From assembly GCA_035388225.1 (NCBI GenBank), contig DAOOPM010000020.1, positions 1 through 64,000 of the forward strand: a stretch of 64,000 nt of DNA. The letters are read 5' to 3'. Below the pieces are notes generated by a model, which was not told where the DNA came from, did no database searches, and was given only the letters and a program-made list of their open reading frames with translations. Below are positions 51,287-61,042 of the stretch, piece after piece (the first letter of the stretch is position 1; each line of letters opens with the position of its first letter). The DNA is from SB25 sp029560875. Lineage in GTDB: Bacteria; Bacteroidota; Bacteroidia; Bacteroidales; Tenuifilaceae. Position numbers and translations under genes: made by a program.

Positions 51287-54004
51287 ATGAGGAGTTTTTT
51301 GTTAACGCTTTTAGCAACATTAATAATAGGTGTTGCTAATGTGAATGCACAAGTAACCCTTAGTGGAAGTGTTAGGGATACTGACACAAGCAATCCATTG
51401 TTGGGTGTTTCTGTTAAGGTTGTGGGAAGTAACATTTCTGCAACAACCGATAAGAACGGAGAGTACACATTAACTGTACCTGCAGGTAAATACGTTTTTG
51501 TATTTGTTTCGCAAGGCTATCAGTCGTTCGAGTTGGAGTTTGAAGTGTCGGAAGCTGGTAAGTTGCCCGATGTATCAATTCGTAGAGCTCAGGTAGATGA
51601 AGGTCAATCACTTTCGTTAAGTGAAGTTACTATCTCTACCGATGATTTAGAGTCTGAGGGAAGTAATCAGGCTGTGGCAGGGCTTTTACAGTCAACTCAG
51701 GATGCTTTTAACAATGCCGTGTCCTATACATTTAGTTCCGCTCGCTTTCAGGTGCGTGGTTACGATTCAGATTATTCATTACTTTACATGAACGGTATTC
51801 CTGTTAACGATCCTGAGAGTGGATTCGCTGGTTGGAGTTCATGGGGTGGATTAAACGATGTTACACGTAACAAAGAGTCTGTGAATGGCCTGTCACCAAC
51901 AGAATTTTCGTTTGGAGGGTTAGGCGGTGCAACCAATATTAACTCAAGAGCTTCACTGCAACGTAAGGGTACCCGTGTGTCTTATGCTTCAACTAACCGT
52001 ACCTATACCAATCGTTTAATGTTTACCCATTCAACAGGTTTAATGGAGAATGGAACAGCGTTTACTATTAGCGGCTCGCGTCGTTGGGCTGAAGAGGGTT
52101 ACGTAGAGGGTACTAACTATGATGGTTGGGCATACTTTGTGGGAATTGAGAAGAAATTTAATAGTCGCCATTCTGTAGCTTTCACAACATTTAATGCACC
52201 TACTAAAAGAGGTATGCAGGGTGTTGCAACCGATGAGGCTAACGATTTAGCTGGTACAAATTATTACAATCCTAACTGGGGTTACCAAAATGGTGAGAAA
52301 CGTAACGCTAAGGTTCGTTTCCAGCAGGAGCCCACATTTATTTTTAACCATTTTTGGAATGTTAACGAGGATTTGAAGTTGACATCTACTCTAGGATATA
52401 CCTTTGGAACATACCAAACTACTGCGCTAAACTGGTACGATGCTCAGGATCCTCGTCCCGACTATTACCGCAAACTTCCCTCCTACTGGGACACTTCAGA
52501 CCCTTCAGTAGTTGAGGAGATTACAAATGCTTTCAGAACCGACGCTTCTGTTCGCCAGTTGGATTGGGATTATATGTACCAAACTAACTATAACAGTGTA
52601 GACACTTCAGGCTTGTTGAGATCAAAATATATTCTTGAAAATCGTATTACAGATTCCCGTCAACTCTCTTTTTCATCCGTTGCGAATTGGAGCATTATGC
52701 CAAATCTTAAACTGAATGGAGGAATTGAGGCTTCAATGTACAAAGGGAGAAACTACAAGGAGATAAGCGATTTACTTGGAGCAGATTTTTGGTTGGATGT
52801 GGATCAGTTTATTGAGAGGGATACATATATAGGTTCAGGTGAATCTCAAAACGATGTGGACAATCCAAATCGAATGGTGAAAGAAGGCGATGTTTTTGGC
52901 TATGATTATACCGCCAATGTTAATAATGCTGGTTTGTGGGCTGTAGCCAATTATGTTCAGAATAGGTTTGAATACTATTTTGGAGCAAATGCAACTTACA
53001 CTGAATTTTGGAGAACCGGTGATATGAAAAATGGTCGATTCCCTAATGATTCTAAAGGGGATTCAAAAAAACAACGTTTCGATAATTATGGTGTAAAGGG
53101 TGGTGCAACATGGAAAATTTCGGGTCGTAACTACCTTGATGCTAATGTTGCTTACTTGACCAGAGCACCTTTCTTCAGGAATTCATTCATTTCACCAAGG
53201 ACTTCTAACTTTGTTATTCCGGAGCTTACTAGTGAGAAAATTGCGAGTGCCGATTTGAACTATAATCTTCGTACACCTTATATAAAAGCGCGCATAAGCG
53301 CTTACTACACAATGTTTATGGACCAAACAGAACAAAAATCGTTTTACTTGGAAAGTGAAAATTCCTTTGTGAATTATACCATGAAGGGTATCGATAAGGT
53401 TCATAAGGGCTTGGAAATTGGTGCTGAGTATAAGTTAACTCCTGCAATTACATTGAATGCTGCGGCAGCATTGGGTACTTATCAGTATACTTCAAGACCA
53501 AACGTTACTATTACTAAGGATAATTTTGGAACAGTGGTTGCTGCAAACAGAACTATCTATATTAAAAATTTCTATATTCCAAGTACTCCTCAAACTGCCG
53601 CGATGTTTGGATTTAGATATGCATCGCCAAAGTATTGGTTCCTTGGAGCATCGGTTAGCTATTATGATGATATTTATATCGACTTTGCTCCAGAACGTCG
53701 TACAGCAGAGGTGCTTGCAGGCCTTGAACCTGACGACCCTGCTAGAGAAGCTATTACAAAACAGTCAAACGTACCTTCTGCATTCCTTGTTGATGCTAAC
53801 ATTGGAAAATCGTGGAGAATAAATAATTACTATATTAACCTAAACTTCCAAGTTGCTAATGTGTTAGATAATACCGAGTTTCAGACTGGTGGATATGAGC
53901 AGTTAAGGTATACTGTTTCTAACGAGGTTGCAAATAAATTCCCTCCTCGTTACTTCTACGCATACGGACGAACCTATTACCTAATACTTGGTTTAAGATT
54001 TTAA
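51287..54004 (+). CDS. TonB-dependent outer-membrane receptor with carboxypeptidase-regulatory-like domain
   Basis: A 905-residue receptor. The signal peptide ends NVNAQ. A CarboxypepD_reg-like domain spans about 22-100 (VTLSGSVRDTDTSNPLLGVSV), then the plug (FQVRGYDSDYSLLYMNGIPVND), and a barrel to the end (RYFYAYGRTYYLILGLRF). The first 20 residues of the plug lack a clear TonB box. It is followed 11 bases later by two DUF5689 lipoproteins in place of a SusD-type partner, so it probably takes up something other than a glycan. It is divergent from the secreted phosphoesterase-family gene. Confidence 0.93.
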   Translation: MRSFLLTLLATLIIGVANVNAQVTLSGSVRDTDTSNPLLGVSVKVVGSNISATTDKNGEYTLTVPAGKYVFVFVSQGYQSFELEFEVSEAGKLPDVSIRRAQVDEGQSLSLSEVTISTDDLESEGSNQAVAGLLQSTQDAFNNAVSYTFSSARFQVRGYDSDYSLLYMNGIPVNDPESGFAGWSSWGGLNDVTRNKESVNGLSPTEFSFGGLGGATNINSRASLQRKGTRVSYASTNRTYTNRLMFTHSTGLMENGTAFTISGSRRWAEEGYVEGTNYDGWAYFVGIEKKFNSRHSVAFTTFNAPTKRGMQGVATDEANDLAGTNYYNPNWGYQNGEKRNAKVRFQQEPTFIFNHFWNVNEDLKLTSTLGYTFGTYQTTALNWYDAQDPRPDYYRKLPSYWDTSDPSVVEEITNAFRTDASVRQLDWDYMYQTNYNSVDTSGLLRSKYILENRITDSRQLSFSSVANWSIMPNLKLNGGIEASMYKGRNYKEISDLLGADFWLDVDQFIERDTYIGSGESQNDVDNPNRMVKEGDVFGYDYTANVNNAGLWAVANYVQNRFEYYFGANATYTEFWRTGDMKNGRFPNDSKGDSKKQRFDNYGVKGGATWKISGRNYLDANVAYLTRAPFFRNSFISPRTSNFVIPELTSEKIASADLNYNLRTPYIKARISAYYTMFMDQTEQKSFYLESENSFVNYTMKGIDKVHKGLEIGAEYKLTPAITLNAAAALGTYQYTSRPNVTITKDNFGTVVAANRTIYIKNFYIPSTPQTAAMFGFRYASPKYWFLGASVSYYDDIYIDFAPERRTAEVLAGLEPDDPAREAITKQSNVPSAFLVDANIGKSWRINNYYINLNFQVANVLDNTEFQTGGYEQLRYTVSNEVANKFPPRYFYAYGRTYYLILGLRF

Positions 54005-54015
54005 TTGATACACAA

Positions 54016-54897
54016 ATGAGAATAATAGATATGAAGAAGTTAAAATATATTATTGCAGGTGCAATTGCAGCAATTGCTTTTATGCTTGCAATGCCTAGCT
54101 GTGTTGATTTTTCCTACGACGATATTGAGCCTAGGATTGATTCTACAACGCTTGAGGCTAATACTACTATTGCTGAGTTAAAAGGCATATACCCTGGCGA
54201 ATTGTATAAAATTACCAGCACCACTTTTGCAGGACGCGATTCTGTGTTAATTGAAGGCCGTATTATTTCCAGCGATAAGGAGGGAAATATCTATAAGAGT
54301 TTATTTATTGAAGATGGTACTGCCGGTATCGAAATCAAGTTAAATAAAACAACCCTTTATAACGACTATAAGCTTGGTCAAAAAGTGGTTGTTTACTGTA
54401 ACGGTTTACACCTTGGCGATTATGGTGGACAAATTCAGTTGGGTTCCAGTTACAGCAATAATGGTGTAATTGAAATTAGCAGCCTAGAGGGCGATGTTAT
54501 CATTAAGAAACACGTCTTTAAAAAAGGTAAAAATATTGAGGAGGTTACTCCAATTGTTATGACTCCAACTTTGTTGAATCCTGCAAATATTGGTCGCTTG
54601 GTTCAGTTTGATAATGTTCAGATAAAGGACACCCTTTCATTGGTTACTGGATTAACCTATACATATGCCGATGCGGTTAATAAGGTAACCTTAAATCACG
54701 AATTAAAATCACAAATACAGTCTTTTACTAGTACTATTGTATTAAGAACGAGTGGCTATGCGCGTTTTTCTGGAACAACAATTAATACAAAACAAGGAAC
54801 AATTGTGGGTATTTTAACGTACTACAATAGGACTTATCAGTTAATAATTAGAGATTTGGCTGATGTGAAGTTTGATCAACCTCGTTTTCAAATCTAA
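54016..54897 (+). CDS. DUF5689 lipoprotein (one domain)
   Basis: A 293-residue lipoprotein; the signal peptide (from MKKLKYIIAGAIAAIAFML) ends MPSC. The acidic stretch after the cysteine (VDFSYDDIEPR) is compatible with surface display. Residues about 50-290 form one DUF5689 domain with the signatures EGRIISSDKEGNIYKSLFIE, GTAGIEIKLNKTTLYNDYKL and GLHLGDYGGQIQLG, an OB-fold-type unit. It is between the receptor and a larger homologue. The ATG at 54016 is used; the one at 54031 also fits. Confidence 0.85.
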   Translation: MRIIDMKKLKYIIAGAIAAIAFMLAMPSCVDFSYDDIEPRIDSTTLEANTTIAELKGIYPGELYKITSTTFAGRDSVLIEGRIISSDKEGNIYKSLFIEDGTAGIEIKLNKTTLYNDYKLGQKVVVYCNGLHLGDYGGQIQLGSSYSNNGVIEISSLEGDVIIKKHVFKKGKNIEEVTPIVMTPTLLNPANIGRLVQFDNVQIKDTLSLVTGLTYTYADAVNKVTLNHELKSQIQSFTSTIVLRTSGYARFSGTTINTKQGTIVGILTYYNRTYQLIIRDLADVKFDQPRFQI

Positions 54898-54915
54898 ACT
54901 AAGGAGGAATATAAC

Positions 54916-56976
54916 ATGATAAAGAGAATATTAACCCTTTTTTCAGCAGTGGTTTTTTTTGGAATATTTTTTATTCCCTCAGGATGCGTAAAAGAGGATT
55001 TTGACACTACACCTCCTCTTGAGAATGTAGCCACTTGGAATAAAACAGTTACAATTGCTCAGTTAAATGCATTGTATGTAGATAAGGCTGGTGTTGTTAA
55101 GAAACTTGCCAATGCTGCTTTTTGGGATGCAATTATCGCTCAAGGTGGAGTTGATTCCTCTATTGTTTTTGAGGGATACGTTATTTCATCGGATTCGGCA
55201 AGCAATTTCTACGAGACAGTAACCATAATGGACGAAACTGGCGGTATTGAGTTTAAAATTAACTCCTCGGAGATATACTTAAAGTATAACTTAAAAGCTG
55301 GACAAAAGGTGCTTGTGCGGGCCAACGATTTAGCGTTGGATAAGTACAATGGCGTTTACCAACTTGGGCTAGCAATAACTGATGTGTATAATGGTAACAA
55401 TATTATTAAGGTAGATAAACTCCTTCCGGGTGATGTTAATAAATGTATTCAGCTCTCTGGTCGTAAGGTGAATCTTGAGCCTCTTAAGTTAAAGATTAAT
55501 GAGATTACCGATGCTCATGTTTCCAAACTTGTTACAATAGATAGCGTTCAGTTTTGGAATCCAGGACTACCCTTCAGCATAGATGGAGAAACCACCAATA
55601 GAATTGTTATAGATAAGTATGGCAACCAAATTGCCCTACGTAATAGTGGTTACGCCAAGTTTAAAAACGAAATGTTGCCAAGTGGTAGTGGCTCTATTAC
55701 TGGTGTGCTTAGTACTTATGGAACAACCCGCCAGTTTTATATTCGCGATTTAAACGATATAAATTTTACTGATCCCCGTTTTGGAACTGCTGCACCGGTA
55801 GCCAATAAAACAATTGCTCAATTGAAGGCTTATAATACAGGCTCAAGTCCAGTACAAATTACTGGTGAGTTTGTAATTCAAGGTATGGTAGTTGCTAACG
55901 ATGAGAATGGTAATATATATCAGTCGCTTTGCATTCAAGACGAAACAGGAGCAATTGAGTATAAGATTTATACAACAATGCTTTATGCCGATTTCCCTGT
56001 GGGGACTATGGTTACAGTTAATTGCTCTGGTTTATATATTGGAAAGTCATATGGTGTAACTAAATTAGGAGGACTAGATGGTTCATATTTAGGAAACCTT
56101 GCTCCTGATTTGTTTTATAAAAGTATCTATATTACTGGCTCTGGCGAACCAATTGCTCCACTTGAAACAACTATACCAGAGATTAACGACTCTATGTTGG
56201 GTAAAGTTATTTTACTTTCAGGAGTTCAATTCTTGGATGGAGAAGTTGGCCGTGGTTACTCAGAAACTAGCGCTACTACAGATAGAAGCGTTGAGGATGG
56301 TGATTTCAATAAGATTGTTGTTCGTAATAGTAACCGTTCAACTTTTGCTACTAGTATATTACCTTCCGGTAGAGGGACGGTAAAGGCTTTGCTTGGAAAG
56401 TATTCAGTTGGTAGCACTAGCTACTATCAGTTGTACCTACAAAAAGTAACTGATGTGCAAATGAATGGGCCTAGAGTTCTGAAAGCTCTTTCGCAGGATT
56501 TTACTACAGCAACAGTGAATTCTCCAATCTCAGTGGGAGGCTGGCAAACCATTGCCGAGGCTGGTACAAGGGTTTGGAATGCTAAGCAGTATAGTGGCGA
56601 TACCTATGCCGAGATGAATCCATATCAATCCGGAGAGGCTAGTAATATTGCGTGGTTGGTTTCGCCTAAAGTTACAATTCCAGCAGGGGTTACCTACTAT
56701 TTAATGTTTGAATCGCAGTATAACTTTTGGGCAAATTCAACTCTTAAAGCATATATTTTAACTAATTATGATGGTTCAAGTCCGTGGAATGCTACTATGA
56801 CCGAGTTGACTGAAGCTGTAATCGTGACTCAGGCCGATGGTACAAACAAATGGGTTAAGTCTGGTAAAGTTGACCTCTCTGCTTTCTCTGGTGATGTATA
56901 CATTGCATTTAAGTATACAGGTAGTGGTACACAAACCACTGCATATCGCATTGATGATGTTACCGTTTTTCAATAG
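54916..56976 (+). CDS. two-domain DUF5689 lipoprotein with C-terminal choice-of-anchor-like domain
   Basis: A 686-residue lipoprotein; the signal peptide ends FIPSGC and is followed by VKEDFDTTPP. Two DUF5689 domains follow at about 45-290 (GYVISSDSASNFYETVTIMD, then QKVLVRANDLALDKYNGVYQ) and about 295-525 (GMVVANDENGNIYQSLCIQD, then SGLYIGKSYGVTKLGG). The last 160 residues (LSQDFTTATVNSPISVGGWQ to YRIDDVTVFQ) resemble the choice-of-anchor J / cleaved-adhesin fold. Together the operon encodes three copies of the domain. It ends at a strong terminator. Confidence 0.85.
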   Translation: MIKRILTLFSAVVFFGIFFIPSGCVKEDFDTTPPLENVATWNKTVTIAQLNALYVDKAGVVKKLANAAFWDAIIAQGGVDSSIVFEGYVISSDSASNFYETVTIMDETGGIEFKINSSEIYLKYNLKAGQKVLVRANDLALDKYNGVYQLGLAITDVYNGNNIIKVDKLLPGDVNKCIQLSGRKVNLEPLKLKINEITDAHVSKLVTIDSVQFWNPGLPFSIDGETTNRIVIDKYGNQIALRNSGYAKFKNEMLPSGSGSITGVLSTYGTTRQFYIRDLNDINFTDPRFGTAAPVANKTIAQLKAYNTGSSPVQITGEFVIQGMVVANDENGNIYQSLCIQDETGAIEYKIYTTMLYADFPVGTMVTVNCSGLYIGKSYGVTKLGGLDGSYLGNLAPDLFYKSIYITGSGEPIAPLETTIPEINDSMLGKVILLSGVQFLDGEVGRGYSETSATTDRSVEDGDFNKIVVRNSNRSTFATSILPSGRGTVKALLGKYSVGSTSYYQLYLQKVTDVQMNGPRVLKALSQDFTTATVNSPISVGGWQTIAEAGTRVWNAKQYSGDTYAEMNPYQSGEASNIAWLVSPKVTIPAGVTYYLMFESQYNFWANSTLKAYILTNYDGSSPWNATMTELTEAVIVTQADGTNKWVKSGKVDLSAFSGDVYIAFKYTGSGTQTTAYRIDDVTVFQ

Positions 56977-56996
56977 AACATTATTACATTAATATA

Positions 56997-57033
56997 GAAA
57001 GAGTCTATAGCCTTGCTATAGACTCTTTCCTTT
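56997..57033. terminator. bidirectional terminator after the DUF5689 operon
   Basis: A 14-bp perfect stem (GAAAGAGTCTATAG / CTATAGACTCTTTC) with a 5-base loop and a T-rich tail, between convergent genes. Confidence 0.85.
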
Positions 57034-57035
57034 TG

Positions 57036-57782
57036 CTAAAGTGATAAGAATGCTTTTACCCACCCCCTTAATCGCCCTTTAAACAGATACCTAATTCTAA
57101 AAAAAAGCATAGCGTTAAGGGTTCTTATATCGCTTGTATTTGCCTCTTTAGCATACTCCGCCGCAATTATTCCCATTTTATCCACAGGTATTTTTAGCCG
57201 CTCCAAATCTTTTATACCTCTTGTGTAGGAATACTTTCGGAAAGTCATCCTATTATTGTCGATTAGCGAGAATTTATATTTGTCATTCTCTTGGGTGTAC
57301 AGAATGTTGTTAACAGTATAATCGTTGTGCGCAATGCCCGAGCGGTGTAGTTTGAAGGTGAATTTGGCGAATGCTTTTAGCGCGCCTTCCGATTCGGGTA
57401 TTGTTTGTTCAAAAATTTCTGTTAATGGCTTAAAATCTGTGTAAACGCTAATGTAGTAACACTTATAAAGCATTCCGAACTTGTATAAATTAATATATGC
57501 AATTGGTTCGGGGGTGTTTATCCCTCTGCTTAAAAGATAAACAGAGTTCTCAAACGACCGTTGCGCTTTTGATTTTCGAATAGTAGCGTATATATACCTG
57601 TTGGCTAAAGTTATCCTTTTAAAGTATTTAGCCACCATTTTAAAACCATTTACATCTATTACCCTAACTTGGTTTCGGCCAGTGTGGGTTAGTTCTCCTT
57701 TGTTTTCAAAGTTTTCCGAGATGCTATTTATAGCCGCGGATAGGTGTTTGAATGCAGGGTTAATGTAGATTTCTTTTTTCAT
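57036..57782 (-). CDS. InaA/Kdo-kinase-like LPS core kinase
   Basis: A 248-residue soluble kinase-like protein from the ATG at 57782 (MKKEIYINPAF). The kinase residues are visible: K52 (MVAKYFK), E78 (SFENSVYLL), the catalytic loop H152-N-D154 to N159 (GIAHNDYTVNNIL) and the metal-binding D175 (SLIDNNRM). The pattern is that of the InaA/WaaP/KdkA group, which phosphorylate sugars of the LPS core. A longer in-frame start at 57863 is possible but less family-like. It lies 98 bases after the RND pump gene on the same strand. Confidence 0.82.
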   Translation of the reverse strand: MKKEIYINPAFKHLSAAINSISENFENKGELTHTGRNQVRVIDVNGFKMVAKYFKRITLANRYIYATIRKSKAQRSFENSVYLLSRGINTPEPIAYINLYKFGMLYKCYYISVYTDFKPLTEIFEQTIPESEGALKAFAKFTFKLHRSGIAHNDYTVNNILYTQENDKYKFSLIDNNRMTFRKYSYTRGIKDLERLKIPVDKMGIIAAEYAKEANTSDIRTLNAMLFFRIRYLFKGRLRGWVKAFLSL

Positions 57783-57879
57783 TTTTGTAAAAGGATTCCA
57801 AACTCTGTCAGGGTTTTGAATACTGACAGAGTTTATTGAGTATGGTTGCCTTTTGATGAACAATCACTTTATGATGCGT

Positions 57880-60800
57880 TTAGTTTTCTGAGATAAGTAC
57901 ATTCGCATTAACCAGTTCTGAGTGCGTGCTATCCTTGGGTGTTTTTTTTACAAGTTTATCGAGTAAAATATATAGTACAGGAACAATAATCATTGATAGG
58001 AACATTGAACTGGTTAATCCTCCTATAAGTACCCAACCCAATCCATTCTTCCACTCTGCACCTGCACCAGAGCCAAGAGCAATTGGTAGTAGTCCAACAA
58101 TTAATGCTAGGTTAGTCATTAAAATTGGTCTAAAACGTACGGATGTTGCTTCGATAATAGCTTTTATAGGGTGTTTACCTTCCTTTTGTTGGTTATTAGC
58201 AAAGTCTACAACCAGAATTGCATTCTTTGCAACCAACCCCATAAGCATTATGACACCCATAATTGAGAAAATACTTAACGAATTCCCTGCTAATGCCAAT
58301 GCTAGAAGTGCGCCAATTATGGACAGTGGAAGCGATAGCATTACCACCAGTGGATAGATATAGCTGTCGTAAAGTGCAACCATTATTAGGTACATAAAGA
58401 TAATTGAGGCCAACAATGCTATTCCAAGACTTGCAAACGATTTGCTTTGTTGTTCCATGCTTCCAGCATAAACCACATCAACGCTTGCAGGTTTATCTGT
58501 TTTTGCAAGCTTTTCCTGAATTTCGCTTCCAACAGTTCCAATGGTTTTTCCAATAGTGTTTCCTGTGATTTTAACCGCAGGTAGTTTATTGTATCGTGTA
58601 AGCGTTGAAGGACTTTCTCCTTCGGTGATTGTTGCTACTTGCGATAGCTTTATGGTTTGTCCTGAACGGTTGCTAAAGGCAATGTTCTCTACATCGGATT
58701 TGCTTTTTCTGTCAAATTCGTCGAGTGAGATGTATAGGTCGTACTCGTTGCTTCCATCGCGATACTTTAAGTCGCGGTTACCTTCGTAGGCAATATACAT
58801 CTGTTGGCCAATTTCGCCAATGGTAAGTCCAAGTTTCGCCAGTTTTTCGCGGTCGAATCGAACTACAATTTCCCTGTCGCCAGCCTCCACTGATGATTCA
58901 ATGTCTACCGTGCCCTCAATGCTTCTTAACTCATCGGCAACTATTTGTCCGTAGGCTTTAGCTTCCTCAAAGTTATTGCTTCGTACGTAGATTTCTATAG
59001 GGGTTGAGGTACTTCCCACCATACTTACCTCTGTCACTTTGAATTTAGGCCCAACAAACGTTTCGGTTAATTCATTTTGAAGTTTCTTGCCAAACAGTTT
59101 AGCGCTTAACTCCCGTTCTCCCTTTGGTACAAGCTTAACGCTAAACTCTGCTCCGTATGGTGTTTCGGCAATTGCCATACTTCCACCTTTTGAACCAACT
59201 TTGGTGTATACGTGTGCAATTTCAGAGAACTCAAGCATCTTTTTCTCCACGCCTAAGCAGAAACTGTTTGTTTGCTCAAGGGTAGCCGACCTGTCTAGTT
59301 CCATGGTGATGATAAACTCGCCACGGTCGCCTTGGTCCATCATCTCGGTTTGTATAAAACCACCACCAACTAGGTAGAACGAGCCAAAAAGTAATACTGT
59401 AGCACTAATCATTGTAACTAGTTTGTGTCCTAGAGCCCAGTTTAGAGCCGACATGATAAAGTCTTTAAATGCTGTTACAAATTTCTCGAACCAAAGTAAA
59501 AATTTATCAAAGGGCCGTTTTTCGTCCCACTCCTTTAGTTTTCCAAAACGCGATGTAAGTAGTGGGACCAGGGTGAACGATACCAAAAGACTTATCAGAA
59601 TTGAAATAACAATAACCAGTGAGAATGAGCGAAGTATCTGCCCCGTCATCCCCGACGTTAAACCAATTGGCAAGAACACGGCTATAAGAACTATGGTGAT
59701 AGATGTTACAGTTAGTCCAATCTCTTTAACTGATTCAATTGATGCCTTCCAGCGCGATTTTCCCATTTCGAGGTGACGGTATGTGTTCTCGAGTACCACA
59801 ATGGCATCGTCCACAATAACCCCAACAACAATGGACATTGCAAGTAATGTCATGATGTTTAAAGAGAATCCGAATAGCCAAAAGAAGGTGAATGTTGATA
59901 CAATTGAAGTTGGAATTGATACAAAGATAAATATTAGGTTACGGAAGGTGTGAAGGAATAGTAGCATTGTTACAGACACCAGGATTATTGCAAAAACAAG
60001 GTCAAGCATAACTCCATCAATGGCATCTTGTGTGAAGTCGGATAGGTCGTTTGCAACTGTGAATTTTAGATTTTTATCGGCGTACTGCTTTTCAAAATCA
60101 GCCAGCGTTGCTTTAACCTCCTTGCTAATTTCCACAGCGTTACCATCGGTCTGCTTAAGTATGCTTATTCCAATAGCAGGCTGTCCGTTAATGCGGGCTA
60201 GTTTAGCCGACTTTCTCGTTCCATCCACAACTGTTGCCACATCGCTAACCTTAATTGAGGTGCCCTCGCGGGTTGCTCCAATAACTAAGTTTCTGATTTC
60301 ATCTAGATTCTCGAATTTGCCGGCAATACGTATAATTGTTTTGCTCTCGTCGTCCTTTATTTTTCCTGTTGGGAAATCGACGTTGGCCGCCTCAATCATC
60401 GTTTTAAGCTGAAGTAACGATATACCGTACTGTTCCAACTTTTGTGCATTGGCTTTAACCTCAATTTCGCGCTGATTACCTCCAACAATATTAACCTGAG
60501 CAATACCCTTTATTTGAGCAATTTTAGTTTTAATGTCTTTATCTATAAGGTCGTAGAACTCTTTCTCAGGGATATTCGATTCTGCTGCAATATCCATAAC
60601 GGGTAGCATACCCATATCGAACTTCATGAACTGTGGGTCTTTGCTGTTTGCAGGAAGGTTATTCTTAATGGCATTAACCTTACGTTCGCACTCCTGTAAC
60701 GATAAATCTACATCAATGCCATCGTTGAAGTAAATAACCACAACCGACATGCTTTCAAATGAGTAAGCATTAATCTTGTCGATTCCTTCTAGTGATGAAA

Positions 60801-61011
60801 CCGCTTCCTCAATTTTTTCTGTCAGAGCTGTTTCTACTTCCGATGGTGCTGCGCCAGGGTAAACAGTCATTACAGCATTTATAGGAATATCCATTGAGGG
60901 CATAAGCTCCTTGTTCAGCAGGGTGTAGCTGTATATGCCACCAAGAGCAAGGATAATAAATAGTACAACAGGAATTGTTGTGCGTTTTATTGATATCTCT
61001 GTTAATTTCAT
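57880..61011 (-). CDS. RND-family efflux permease (HAE1 type)
   Basis: A 1043-residue inner-membrane proton antiporter. It starts MKLTEISIKRTTIPVVLFII and has two homologous halves of about 500 residues, with twelve helices. The acidic pair in VGVIVDDAIVVLENTYRHLE forms the proton relay. The second-half VMLSLPLSIIGALLALALAG and LMGLVAKNAILVVDFAN segments are typical. It forms the pump with the adaptor and TolC genes encoded just upstream on the same strand. Substrate not predictable; multidrug, fatty acid or solvent efflux are common. Confidence 0.95.
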   Translation of the reverse strand: MKLTEISIKRTTIPVVLFIILALGGIYSYTLLNKELMPSMDIPINAVMTVYPGAAPSEVETALTEKIEEAVSSLEGIDKINAYSFESMSVVVIYFNDGIDVDLSLQECERKVNAIKNNLPANSKDPQFMKFDMGMLPVMDIAAESNIPEKEFYDLIDKDIKTKIAQIKGIAQVNIVGGNQREIEVKANAQKLEQYGISLLQLKTMIEAANVDFPTGKIKDDESKTIIRIAGKFENLDEIRNLVIGATREGTSIKVSDVATVVDGTRKSAKLARINGQPAIGISILKQTDGNAVEISKEVKATLADFEKQYADKNLKFTVANDLSDFTQDAIDGVMLDLVFAIILVSVTMLLFLHTFRNLIFIFVSIPTSIVSTFTFFWLFGFSLNIMTLLAMSIVVGVIVDDAIVVLENTYRHLEMGKSRWKASIESVKEIGLTVTSITIVLIAVFLPIGLTSGMTGQILRSFSLVIVISILISLLVSFTLVPLLTSRFGKLKEWDEKRPFDKFLLWFEKFVTAFKDFIMSALNWALGHKLVTMISATVLLFGSFYLVGGGFIQTEMMDQGDRGEFIITMELDRSATLEQTNSFCLGVEKKMLEFSEIAHVYTKVGSKGGSMAIAETPYGAEFSVKLVPKGERELSAKLFGKKLQNELTETFVGPKFKVTEVSMVGSTSTPIEIYVRSNNFEEAKAYGQIVADELRSIEGTVDIESSVEAGDREIVVRFDREKLAKLGLTIGEIGQQMYIAYEGNRDLKYRDGSNEYDLYISLDEFDRKSKSDVENIAFSNRSGQTIKLSQVATITEGESPSTLTRYNKLPAVKITGNTIGKTIGTVGSEIQEKLAKTDKPASVDVVYAGSMEQQSKSFASLGIALLASIIFMYLIMVALYDSYIYPLVVMLSLPLSIIGALLALALAGNSLSIFSIMGVIMLMGLVAKNAILVVDFANNQQKEGKHPIKAIIEATSVRFRPILMTNLALIVGLLPIALGSGAGAEWKNGLGWVLIGGLTSSMFLSMIIVPVLYILLDKLVKKTPKDSTHSELVNANVLISEN

Positions 61012-61042
61012 TTTATCTCAGATTACTTTCTTGAAAAATGCA

